From contig NW_019775726.1 in assembly GCF_001039355.2 (NCBI RefSeq), forward strand, positions 188,001 to 236,542: DNA of 48,542 nt. Direction: 5' to 3'. The position numbers were made by a program, and so were the translations under genes. The notes beneath the pieces are model-generated. The model was not told the DNA's origin. It worked only from the letters and a program-made list of their open reading frames with translations, and made no database searches. Positions 24,546-34,206 of this stretch are shown piece after piece; within the stretch, counting starts at the first letter, position 1, and each line of letters starts with the position of its first letter. The DNA comes from Lingula anatina. Its lineage: Eukaryota; Brachiopoda; Lingulata; Lingulida; Lingulidae.

Positions 24546-26280
24546 CACTTAATGAAAGTATTTAACTTTTCAAATGCTTATTGTACATCACAATGCATTG
24601 CTGGCAAAACTTCAATTCATTTTTAACTATCTCTTTGTGCACTGTGTTAAAGGAGAGATGTCACTCGAAGTAAGAGCCCCCTACCTAAGTCCACCAAGTA
24701 CTCTAACAAGGCTTCAGCCAGTCTGCCAAAAGCATATGCATCTCTTGCATGAGCATACTGCAGCCCCGTCACCACTTGCCCATTCTGGAAGTTAAAGACT
24801 ATAAGTAATACCTCATAAAGGAAATTGGGGAACCATAGAGTTTGTATGGTACAAATGCATCTCAGTCAATTTGCAGGGCTCCTTGAAGATTTCATGTGGC
24901 TTGACAAATTGCATATAACTTGTTTGGGTTTACAAGCTTATTTCACAAATACATAATATTGGTGGAACACAGTATCCTTTTACTAAAAAACATTAATCAT
25001 TTGCCTTAAATAAATTTGCCAAAATAATCTCTAAATATACAAAACAAAACAGAATGATTATAAGATTAAACAGACTATAAACCAAGTTTTCAAAGGCTAA
25101 CTAAATTAAATTCTTCAGATCACCTTCTCCTCTGGAGTAATAGCCTCTTCATTTCTAAAAGTTTTGCATGCCTGTAGCTGCTCTATTGTAGCCTCTGTGA
25201 GTTTGCAGACATAGTCCAGACCTCCCAGTTTCCAGCTCCCATCTTCACTCACAAAAATGGAAGCTAAACTCACATTATTGTGGGACACACCAACCTTTGT
25301 AAAAAATAATTATTTTTAGATATTTTGCAACTGAAATGATTTTGTTTGTTTAGAATATATTATCTATCAAACAAAAATAATTCTGAATTTTTTTATATAA
25401 TTTAGCATTAATGTAATATTCTGTATTGTTTTTATTATGCATTTAACATATCACGGTAAAATTTAAAGGTAGATTTTTATTATGTGTACACACATTGCTT
25501 ATATTTTATGGTCATAAATCAAGAATTATAATATGAGAACTGTACACAGTACAACCAAACATCTGCCACCATTAGAATAAAACTGTAGTATTTGCAACAA
25601 AGCCTTACCCTTTCATGCAAAAAACTCAAAGCTTCAATAATATTGTAGATTCCTGCTGATATTTCCACTGAAGACAGTTTTCCTGCCTCAAGAGCCAGCA
25701 GCAGAGGACTGACTGGTTTTGTGACAATATGCAGACCCTGAGGACTGGTGAAGGAAGTGAAGAAGCGCAGCACACTGGGATGACGTATTGTCTTCAGTTG
25801 CTGAAAATAAATACACCGAGTCATCTTCGTGTGCTTATATGTAATCAGACACTGAATATGACATGCAATATGAATATAATTTTACACATGGATCTCACAA
25901 CTCTCCCCCCCCCCCTTCTCCCAAACCTGTCTCCCGTGTTCCTGTCAAACACTCTGAACGTCCATCCTAGGTTAACGTTTATCTAGCTAGTGTATTTTGG
26001 TGCTGAGAATTACACAAGCTCTAAGATGTAAAAACCGTTTTAAAAATAATTAATCTGCTAAAAAAACACCAAATCTGCTGTTATAATAATTCACTCAAAT
26101 TACCTTGACAGCATTTTCCACAAACCCCCTCTTCTCCGGCTCGGGTTTCTTGTGGAAGAACACCGTCACCTTGGAGCCATCTTTCCACTGTGCTGGACAC
26201 ACAGACCAACCACGCAACGCTTCAAAATCTAGCGCCGGCTGGAGAGTACAGTCTTCTAACGAGCTGGATTCGTTTCCCAT
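15668..26280 (-). CDS. SCYL3: SCYL3/PACE-1-type protein kinase-like (pseudokinase) scaffold
   Basis: Thirteen exons in transcript order: 26280-26104, 25800-25609, 25294-25124, 24784-24685, 23715-23610, 23357-23280, 22575-22436, 21951-21728, 21535-21395, 21032-20932, 20114-19963, 17128-16185, 15724-15668; 860 aa against about 740 in vertebrates. SCYL proteins act in Golgi trafficking, and SCYL3 binds ezrin through its C-terminus. It begins MGNESSSL, so N-myristoylation is likely. The kinase fold lacks catalytic motifs: no VAIK lysine, FLHERVGVSHNN where HRD would be, and WKLGG where DFG would be. HEAT-like repeats follow (LRDTNDQIV...LAVLVPVLGG). Next come a Lys/Arg/Glu coiled coil (exon 11), a long acidic Ser-rich exon 12 with FDFFADMAPDISPSAS, and a Trp/Asp/Glu tail GWEDEDLEWGEDDKW. 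These tail motifs favour SCYL3 over SCYL1 and SCYL2. The exon 12 acceptor may be 6 nt further in (17122). Confidence 0.9.
17615..18450. repeat. Satellite of about 145 bp, six copies, in an intron of the SCYL3-type gene
   Basis: The unit contains GTAGGTCAAAGGTCAAT, a TTCCTATTCAAGTTCAATAG block and CTCTGCCAGTTTTGGAGATA. AGGTCAAAGGTCA starts at 17622, 17756, 17898, 18043 and 18188, with a degenerate sixth copy near 18334. Spacing is 134, 142, 145, 145 and about 146 bp. The outer copies are more diverged than the central ones, as expected for unequal exchange. Confidence 0.9.
18451..19440. other. Intronic interspersed sequence, no gene
   Basis: Rest of the large intron between SCYL3 exons 11 and 12. 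It includes another AGGCCAAAGGTCA-like word near 19046, a GC-rich purine patch (19340-19390) and a 13-bp stem hairpin (AGTACCGCCAGCG against CGCTGGTGGTACT) at 19407-19436. It may be an old repeat, but I cannot classify it. Confidence 0.4.
23066..23235. mobile_element. Fold-back (MITE-like) element in an intron of the SCYL3-type gene
   Basis: The left arm begins ACCAAGTTGATCTGCAGACT and the right arm ends AGTGCTCCGATCAACTTGGT. Pairing runs about 65 bp with few mismatches through ACTAACTGATCTG, ATCAAATATGG and CCCACTCGAAAGCTT. The loop is about 40 bp. No ORF of its own is believable. Confidence 0.75.
24475..24542. repeat. (GA)n microsatellite
   Basis: About 68 bp of uninterrupted GA in the intron between exons 4 and 5 of the SCYL3-type gene. 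Confidence 0.97.
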
Positions 26281-26613
26281 TACTTGAATATTAGTTTTCT
26301 GTCATCTTATCACTTTCATTACGTTTCCAACAGATTCCTTTACATATAAAAACGCCTTGTTAACACTCCCTCAGCTCTTTTTACATTCAGTATGCAGAGC
26401 TGTTTTATAGTTGGAGCATAGCTTCGATGCAATGCATGAATACTTGTTCGAAATTAAAATGAAATATCAAGATATAGAAAACATTGCGATGCTTTAATAT
26501 ATATTTCTCGGTCTCAAATGTATTATAGATGTCTCTAAAGTATATCTAAATTTCAATTTTAATCCGTCAATAAAACGATCAACTAAACATAGTGTACCGC
26601 GCGAGCGAACAGT
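26281..26613. promoter_or_regulatory. Shared bidirectional promoter region of SCYL3-type and UCK genes
   Basis: The start codons of the two divergent genes are 333 bp apart, so both 5' UTRs and promoters must fit here. The UCK side is GC-richer with CpGs (ACCGCGCGAGCGAAC at about 26597-26610). I see no convincing TATA box, which fits housekeeping genes. Confidence 0.6.
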
Positions 26614-27317
26614 ATGGCTGCCCTGAGTGCGGGCGACGCACTTGTCATGACTAGGTTTCTCCGATTCAATGGTTACACGGACATCCCAAGGCCTTTTTTG
26701 ATCGGAGTCGCAGGTGGAACTGCTTCAGGAAAAGTATGATTTATATCCAGCTTTATTAAATCTTGCACTAACGATATGTTAGAGAAAGAAAATCACGAAT
26801 TTTTTCACTCATTCATTCATTTTCGTTGACTTACTTGTACATACTTGTATAGGGTTCTCACATGCTAGAGATTTGAAATTTGGCATTTAGATAACCAAAC
26901 ATCTGAGTATGGATGCTATTATAATTTTGAGCTGTCTCAGTCAGATCAAAATGTATTAATGTTTTACTGACTTTATATTTTGTTAGATTTCTCATTTTAA
27001 TATGCAAACATATAACTGAGGTATGTCACTTGATTTAGAACCCTTAAATATTGCCACAGACGGTTTGAATGCAAGAGACAATAATATAGGAGCTGAGCAC
27101 GAAGATACTGCTTAACATTTTGTTCTGGGATCTTTTGAAGCTCAGTAGTACAGTACACCTGACATGGGTAGATTGAAGAAATATTTGGTGGCAAATCCAT
27201 GTATAAAACAATACAATGTGATACTGTACTTTGCTTTGTCTATTTCAAACACAGAAGAACTTGACTAGACATTGGCTTAATAGGAGAACAAGAGAGAGTG
27301 ACAAAAAAATCCCTTCC

Positions 27318-27363
<46 letters not shown>

Positions 27364-30300
27364 AAGAATGTTTCCTTTTAGCCATTCCTGGCTAGATCTT
27401 CAAACCATCCTCCTTGCAACAAGTAGAGATAATAGCTGATCTTAATTGTGTATCAGTGCAGGTCAGTTTCCCATGCATTAGTTGAGAAGCGGCATGGCGT
27501 AGCACCCAGTGAAAAAACTTATACTCATGGGACACTGATACTCATGGGACACTGTTTGTAAATATAGGCCCAGAGGTCTGTAGTGGTTATTTCTTGCTAG
27601 AGTATTAATCATTGGCACCATTGCCCATCTTCGTCATTATCTCTGTATTTAAATTTTTTTCATTAAGTTGAGTAATCCTCTCTGTTATCCATTACTGTAT
27701 ATGTTAAATGCAAAAATTATAGATTTAACTTTGACTCTTTTTCTCTATTATATTTTCAGACCTCAGTATGTCAAAAAATAGTTGAAAAGCTTGGCCAGGC
27801 TAATGTTGAACGGAATCAAAGGCAGGTGATCACAATAAGTCAGGAATGTTTCTACAGAAACCTCACACAGGCAGAGAAAGACCTGGCAGTCCAAGGAAAA
27901 TTTAACTTTGATCACCCAGGTATCGTTAGTTGTGCATTTTAATATCAAATTTTAAAGGAAAGGATGTAACATTTCTTGGCCTTTGTGTAGATAGCTCTGA
28001 GGAGTAGCGAAAAGCCTGGTAAAAATGTCAGTTTTTATTTTTTAATTACGTGGATATAAAACTTGGGGCTGTAAAACAGTGTTTAATTTTGCTGTTTATT
28101 TAAAGGGACCAGAATGTACAGAAGATTAAGTTTGCTTGCTTTCATTACCTTGTGTTTTGTATAATGTAATGTAATACTGGTGCATAACATAACATAATGT
28201 AACACAGCATAACAGAACAGAACAGAACTTAATCTTGATTGGTAAGGAGGAGAAAAAAGGCTATAAATTTATTATTTTTATCATATCACTCATACTCATG
28301 TCATTCCTTTCTTAGCAAGTATTATACTTTTACACCTTTTTCAAAACAAATGTTGATTGATGAAAACACTTCAAATTAATTTTCATTCTTTGGTATATAA
28401 ATAATGCCTATTTATTACTTAAGTTTTATTCTAAATTAAAAGTATTAATTTTATGCTTTCAGAGGCATTTGACTTTGATTTAATGCTGAAAACACTACAG
28501 GACATCAAGGAGAGAAAGCCAGTCAAACTGCCAGCTTATGATTATGCCACTAATGCCAGGTACTATACATGGTTAACATGAATGTCATTCAGAGTTGACA
28601 TTTGAATTCATTTTCATGGGACATACTGTTAGACATACTGTTTTCATTGGGTACATTTTGTTTAATTTTTAGTTTAATATAATGTCAAATAGAACCAACG
28701 TTTGTTAGAATAATTTCAATTAAAAAACGCAGCACAAATAACAGCACCACTACCAGATAACAATATTATTAAGCATATTTTGTATATGTGTAGTACGCAT
28801 ATCTCATATATTTGAGAGTGACATTAATTACCACTGCAAAAAGAAGCAGACACTTTATTTGATTCCCACAATTTTTGTGACAACAGTCCAAGATCATGTT
28901 ATCCAGCCTTTCCACTATCTCCTCCTAGACCATTAGAGTGAGAAAGCTCGGGAATTGATAAGCCTGTCATCAGGGACATGCATGGGCACTTCAGAATTTT
29001 AGTGCAAGTGGAAGTTAGGCTGTTCCTGGTTGGGGGTGGAGATGATTCGTAATTCTGTTCAAATTGTAATTTCTCCTATTTCCTCCTAGATCAATAAAGT
29101 GAGGAAGTTAAAACTTTGGGTATTGATAGTCTTGTCAACAGGGATGTGCATAAGTACTTCAGAATTTTAGTATAAGAGGGTTGGGCTGATCCTGGGGGTG
29201 GATGGCTTTAATTTCCTGCATTGTAAAGTAGACCTAAACCATTACAGCAAGGGAATTTAAACTTTTGGAATTGATAAACCTGTCATCATAGATGTGGATG
29301 TGCCAGTCCAAACTTAGATGTGTATGGGGGTGGATAATTCTTGTTTTTTTATATGAGGCAATTTAACATGGATATTTTTATGCTGTTATCTTATGAACTT
29401 CAAGATTATTTGCAGTAATTATATATATAGGACCCAGGCATTGTCGTAGATATCGAGGGAACAGGGACCTGAGGGTGAGCTACTCTTTACAATGTGGGGA
29501 AGTGCAAGAATATGCCATGACTACCCATCAACACCATCTAGCTTCTGGTTGTTTTCATGAAATTTTTGAAATCTTAGTTTGCCTTGGTAAATACATACAG
29601 AGACAGTTGTAAAAGCCTGATAACTTTTAACATAAAAAGAATAACCCATTTAGTACCCCACTTTAATTTCTAACAGTAATAGTTTATTTAATGAAGTGTT
29701 GTATTTCAGCTTCCTTTGTCTTGTTTCAGAAAGGAGACAGAATGGATTGTTGTGTACCCAGCAGATGTCGTGTTATTTGAAGGCATTTTAGTATTTTATT
29801 GTAAACAAATCAGAGAGATGTTTGACATGAAGCTATTTGTGGACACAGACCCCGACACGCGGCTTTCACGTAGAGGTGGGTTACAAAAGTTAATGTTATT
29901 GGTCCTATTCAGAATGTGAAGATCTGAGTGCTAACTGGTCCGCGGCTTAAATATGGCGGACCCTAAAAGGACCGCTTAAACCTGTAATGGTCTGTCCGCC
30001 TCTCACACACCTTCCCACGTGTTCCCTGCAGGGGCACATCAATTCAATCTCGACTCCAATTGACCAGAGGCGTGGGGAGGCATGTGAGAAGTGGAGAGAT
30101 CATTTCAGGATTAAGCAGTCTTCCTTTCATGTAGGGTCCGCCATATTTGAGCGTTGGACCAGCTGCAGGGGCAGATGCAGAGCTATTTACTGACAGTCTT
30201 CCAAATTGTTTTTGTTGATTCATTCTCCAATTTTGACCGTCTTCCAACAGAAAAAATTAAATACCCGTCAGTGTAAACTTGAAAATCTGACCGTCTTCCG

Positions 30301-31611
30301 GAAGACCCAGAAGACGGCCTAAATCCGCCCCTGAGCTGATACTCAGATCTTCTATTCTGAATGGCCCCATTGTTTTTAAGTATGCAAAGGTTATTTCTCT
30401 CTAAACTTATTTCTTTTTTGCACAAAGTGGCTTTCAGTAAAAGCACACTGGGTGCAGTATTCAAGAAATCTTTGTATAATTTGGACATTGTTCTATCTTC
30501 CTAGTGCAAATGAATTTTCTGATTGTCATTTGATACCTTGCCTTTTGGTTATTTGACAATAGGACCACAGTTAAAATTAGTCAGGTAAAGGTATTTAGCT
30601 CTTATCTTTAGATTGAATTGTATTATAGGGGAAAATATGATTGTACCCTTATATTCTAGTTCTGAGAGATACCATAGAACTTGGCCGAGACTTAGAGAAA
30701 GTTCTCAGCACTTACATTGTCTTTGTGAAGCCAGCATTTGAAGAGTTCTGTTTACCAGTAGGTATAATTTTCTGCAATTGATCATGTAGTTCAAACTTCT
30801 TATATTGGAACATTATTTTTTTAGATTTTTTCATTTTAGTTTCTCATCAAAATTATAGACTGGGACTGTGTGCTAAAATGGATAAAATTCTAAAAATGTG
30901 TTAGTTAAAAACTTGTTTAGTTTTGTCAAATGTTGTCAGTCAATGTATATTTTTTAACTGAAAGCTGTGAGTTGATCATTTACCTTTTCTTTTATGCTTA
31001 AGTACTCAAAATGCATACACAAATTTCTTTCTTGCTGAAAAAATACTTTGTCTAAAAAACATACTACAATATATTTACCATTTTCGTTTATTTTAGACAA
31101 AAAAGTATGCTGATATTATTATACCAAGAGGTGCAGATAACTTAGGTATGAAAATACATATTACTGGAACAGGCTTAAAAAGTTTTTTGAAGCATTTGTA
31201 ATTGATTAGACAGGAATAAAAAAACACTGCTTTTGATTATAATTGAAAAACGGTGGTGTTCGTTTTGTCCATTTAAAAAAAAGAAAAAAAAAATTGTAAA
31301 ATAATCATTTTAAAGATTTTAAATGCATGTTATAAGTATGACATGGCATTTTTAAATCAGATGCAAACAGCAATTACAAACTGCCATTTCCACAAACTGC
31401 TTTATTGCCTGAACAGTTTTTGCTCTAATATCTTAATATTTATCATAATTTTTCCCAATGTTTTTTTTTTTTCATTTCAGTTGCTATTGACCTTATAGTG
31501 CAGCACATACAGGATATATTACACCCTAATCCAGAGGCTCACCAGCGCGCAGAGCGTGTGCAGAGGACTAGACATAACTCAGAGTCTGGGGTGGTGGCCA
31601 GGCCACATTGA
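26614..31611 (+). CDS. Uridine-cytidine kinase (UCK1/UCK2 type)
   Basis: Seven exons: 26614-26733, 27760-27919, 28463-28559, 29730-29875, 30660-30757, 31097-31145, 31481-31611; 266 aa, close to human UCK2 (261). UCKs phosphorylate uridine and cytidine to UMP and CMP in cytosolic pyrimidine salvage. Seen: P-loop [11 protein letters not shown] (31-41), [33 protein letters not shown], the lid motif [36 protein letters not shown] and [10 protein letters not shown]. The last two residues, PH, match the vertebrate C-terminus. One oddity: residue 69 is Glu in ISQECFYR, where UCK enzymes have a catalytic Asp (UCK2 Asp62). The rest is intact, so this is a real gene; whether it is active with Glu is open. 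UCK1 and UCK2 cannot be separated by eye. Confidence 0.92.
27323..27361. repeat. Poly(A) homopolymer
   Basis: About 39 adenines in a UCK intron. The length may be unreliable in the assembly. No retroposon body with a target duplication was found beside it. Confidence 0.9.
28921..29330. repeat. Degenerate tandem repeat, about 150 bp, nearly three copies
   Basis: Copies begin near 28921, 29082 and 29227. They share TCCTAGA(C/T)CA, GAATTGATAAGCCTGTCATCA (diverged), ACTTCAGAATTTTAGT and TGGGGGTGGA. It lies in the UCK intron between exons 3 and 4. Confidence 0.65.
29901..30368. mobile_element. Outer fold-back transposable element in a UCK intron, interrupted by a nested insertion
   Basis: The left arm (29901-29963) contains ATTCAGAATGTGAAGATCTG, GGTCCGCGGCTTAAATATGG and CGGACCCT. 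The right arm is the inverse in two parts, 30131-30160 and 30334-30368. Further inward pairing (AGGACCGCTTAAACCTG against CAGGATTAAGCAGTCTT; CCTCTCACACACC against GGCATGTGAGAAG) makes the whole element a near-palindrome of about 300 bp once the insertion is removed. It lies downstream of exon 4 (ends 29875), so the reading frame is not affected. Confidence 0.75.
30166..30333. mobile_element. Nested 168-bp MITE with CAGGGGC ends and AGCTG target duplication
   Basis: The ends CAGGGGCAGATGCAG and CTAAATCCGCCCCTG are imperfect inverted repeats of about 15 bp starting CAGGGGC, reminiscent of hAT-type ends. Direct repeats AGCTG flank it (30161-30165 and 30334-30338). The uninterrupted left arm of the outer element shows the site with a single copy, so this is an insertion. 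Inside are three copies of GACCGTCTTCC or GACAGTCTTCC. A 5-bp duplication is short for hAT, so the superfamily is unsure. Confidence 0.75.
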
Positions 31612-32940
31612 GGCAATAATGTGGATGATCTTGGTTTAACAAATACGAACACGACATTACTAAATGTACGGACTCATGCAGGCATTTAAAAGTGTCAACA
31701 CAAGTTTGTTTTGGTTTTGATACATGAAAATAACAAGGAAGTTAACCAGACTGTAATGAATTTGCCTCAATTTGTTCAACTAAATGATGAAAACAGGATT
31801 GTGCTGATATGTGTCCAGTATGTGGTTTCTCCAGTATTACAAAATCTCTCCTGAGGTTTCAGAATTGTGTTAAATAACTAAATCATGGTGGGAAATTTGA
31901 CAGTGAAATGCAGGGAGTTTGAAAACCTGTCCACGGCCGTGTGTCTATAACTATTTCCATCTGTATATAGTGAGACATGGAATGAATCTCATAAAAGAAT
32001 TTTTGTTGAAATATTTATGTACATCACTCCATTAGTCTATCAGAAGTGCTGTGTGGAAAACTTAAAAACAGCAAATTATTAATGTTAATCTGTACACAGA
32101 TTCACGTTTCCGAGTTATTTCGGCTAGAAAACTTTCCCCTTTAGCACAGATTCTGCCCTGAATCTGACTATTTTGTTGTTGCACTTGTAAACATGGATAA
32201 ATTAAAATTATTCATATTTATGTTTGTTTTTATGAATGGTGCACAAAATAAAAAGGCAGCTTGCAATTAAAAAAGCAAATGCGGTTGCATGCAATGTCTG
32301 TATTGTAAAGAAGTTCGATTTTGGGTAAATTTGTGCATTGTCAAGTGTCATGTGGCGGTCACAAGTTTTTTGTCATTCACTTACTGCAGCATTTATTTAT
32401 TTATTGCTAATTATAATTTTGTTAGACAGTGTATTATGTAATCTGGAAGGTGTGGCAGTAAAAATACAAGAACGTCACAAGTGGAGAAAGAAGATAATTT
32501 CCTATCATCACCTATAATAATTTGATAGAGATGGGAAGTTGTTACATTTGATCAGTCGTACACCTTTTATATGAAGTTATAGTTTTAAAGTGTTAATATT
32601 AGTAGTGATTTTGTTACTTTTATGTAATTTTTAAAAAAATACCATGCAGTATGTACATGTACCATAAGATAAAAAATTAAGGCTAATTTACATAGTATTT
32701 AAATAAATTAAAAGAAACTGTCAACCAACTGTTACTTTAGCTGACTTTATCTCGTTCCTTTCAGTCGGCACATTTCATATAGGCCCTAAATACAGCAATC
32801 CACAACTGACAAAGCCAAAAAAGTATCGATTCTTGTCCAAAATGGACCGTTTAAAGTAATAAAAACTTCACGATGATGTTTTGTTTGATCACATGATATT
32901 GTTAAAATCGATTTCTTTTGTTATTATAAAACCAGCAATT
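31612..32940. other. UCK 3' UTR and intergenic spacer
   Basis: An AATAAA at 32247-32252, in GCACAAAATAAAAAGG, is a plausible polyadenylation signal 0.64 kb after the UCK stop. No gene is seen in the rest. Confidence 0.5.
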
Positions 32941-33419
32941 TTTAGGAAGACGATATTTCTAGCACATAACTGAAGTTCACGAGACCAACCCCCATGTTTG
33001 CGAGTAGTGACATCTATAGGTCGTGCCAGTAAAGGGGAATCCCCGAGACGGAATTGCAGGGCGTAAAACTTGCTAACGAAAACATATCGACATACTTGAT
33101 TGCCAACGAAGGAGATCAACGTCGTTAAATCACAGGGTAAGTCACAAGCGGAGTAACTGAGGATAATTCTGTTAATCAAGCCAAGGACAGAATCTACATG
33201 TTGGGTCCTAGATCAAGCCGAGAATAGGCCTACACCAGATATGAAACTACTTTCGGTTTCAATTGGGTCGTAAAACTTCTAATGGGAGACGTTCTTTACT
33301 TATTGTTGTCATTCACGTTGTCCGGTGTAATGATATGTTATGAAGTTTGGTCTCACCAAGCTGACATATAAACCAGACTTAAACCGTTTGAACTGTTTCT
33401 CTCTTGAACGAACAGTGTC

Positions 33420-33586
33420 GGTGTGACAGGAATGGTAGTCCCAGGGAAGGAAGTCCGGGGTCCCATATGATTAGTGCAGGTTAGGGTTAGTCGGAGTACC
33501 GGGGTAGTATATGGGGCCAATGCCACCTGTACAAATTAATGGGAAGTGGACTACGGTTCCTAGCAGATTTCCATTCCTGTTACACC
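33420..33586. mobile_element. 167-bp inverted-repeat insertion upstream of copy A
   Basis: Ends are GGTGTGACAGGAATGG and CCATTCCTGTTACACC, inverted with one mismatch over 16 bp. The paralogous position near 38190 in unit B runs straight from ACAATGCT to GGGGTACATG, matching the flanks ACAGTGTC and GGGGTACATG here. So this is a precise insertion, absent from B. The 66-aa ORF at 33511-33711 crosses the insertion edge and is not a gene. Confidence 0.8.
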
Positions 33587-33889
33587 GGGGTACATGCACA
33601 ATTGGTATTGCGTGGCATCTAGAGCATCAACTCGACCCGACTGGCCAGCGAAAAGCTCCCATGCTGTGTGAAGAAATAACATCCAACCCCATGGGAAATG
33701 CTGAAGAATAATCCAGCCAACATATCAGGGCACAGCCAACAACAGACTATTCACTGCTCTAATAAGATGTTTATAGCATTTAAAGAGATGAAATTACCCG
33801 TAAAAAAAAAAAAAAAAAAAAAAAAAATCAGTTTTTCCCACTGCTCCTACAGTACTGTATGAATGTGCATCTCACCAGTCTAAGCCCTT

Positions 33890-33893
33890 ATAT

Positions 33894-33940
<47 letters not shown>

Positions 33941-33944
33941 TTTT
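33890..33944. repeat. (TTTA)n microsatellite
   Basis: About 55 bp, upstream of copy A. Shorter TTTA runs occur at the equivalent site of copy B (38514-38531) and just before the intron 1 acceptor in copy A (about 35978-36011) and copy B (about 40581-40602). Confidence 0.95.
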
Positions 33945-34206
33945 GAGAAGGAGATAAGAGCATAAGAGCAACATCATTAATTAAATTTTTCGAGGGGGTA
34001 ATTGTCATTTTCGCCAACTCCCAACTCACCAAACCATTACTGAATGCATTTTTTTTTTTTATTATTTGAAAAAAATGATACGGGTAGAAAAAAACATATT
34101 TCCTCAAAATAAGGGTTTGTCACGCTTGTTATTCAACTTGTCAATTTTCCCTGGCCTATTTCAGAATTATATCCTGATATGTACTGCATGCACACTAGAA
34201 TGAGGT

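Noticed and set aside
33479-33491. GGTTAGGGTTAG telomere-like word
   Set aside because: Fewer than two full units inside an inverted-repeat insertion; chance is sufficient.
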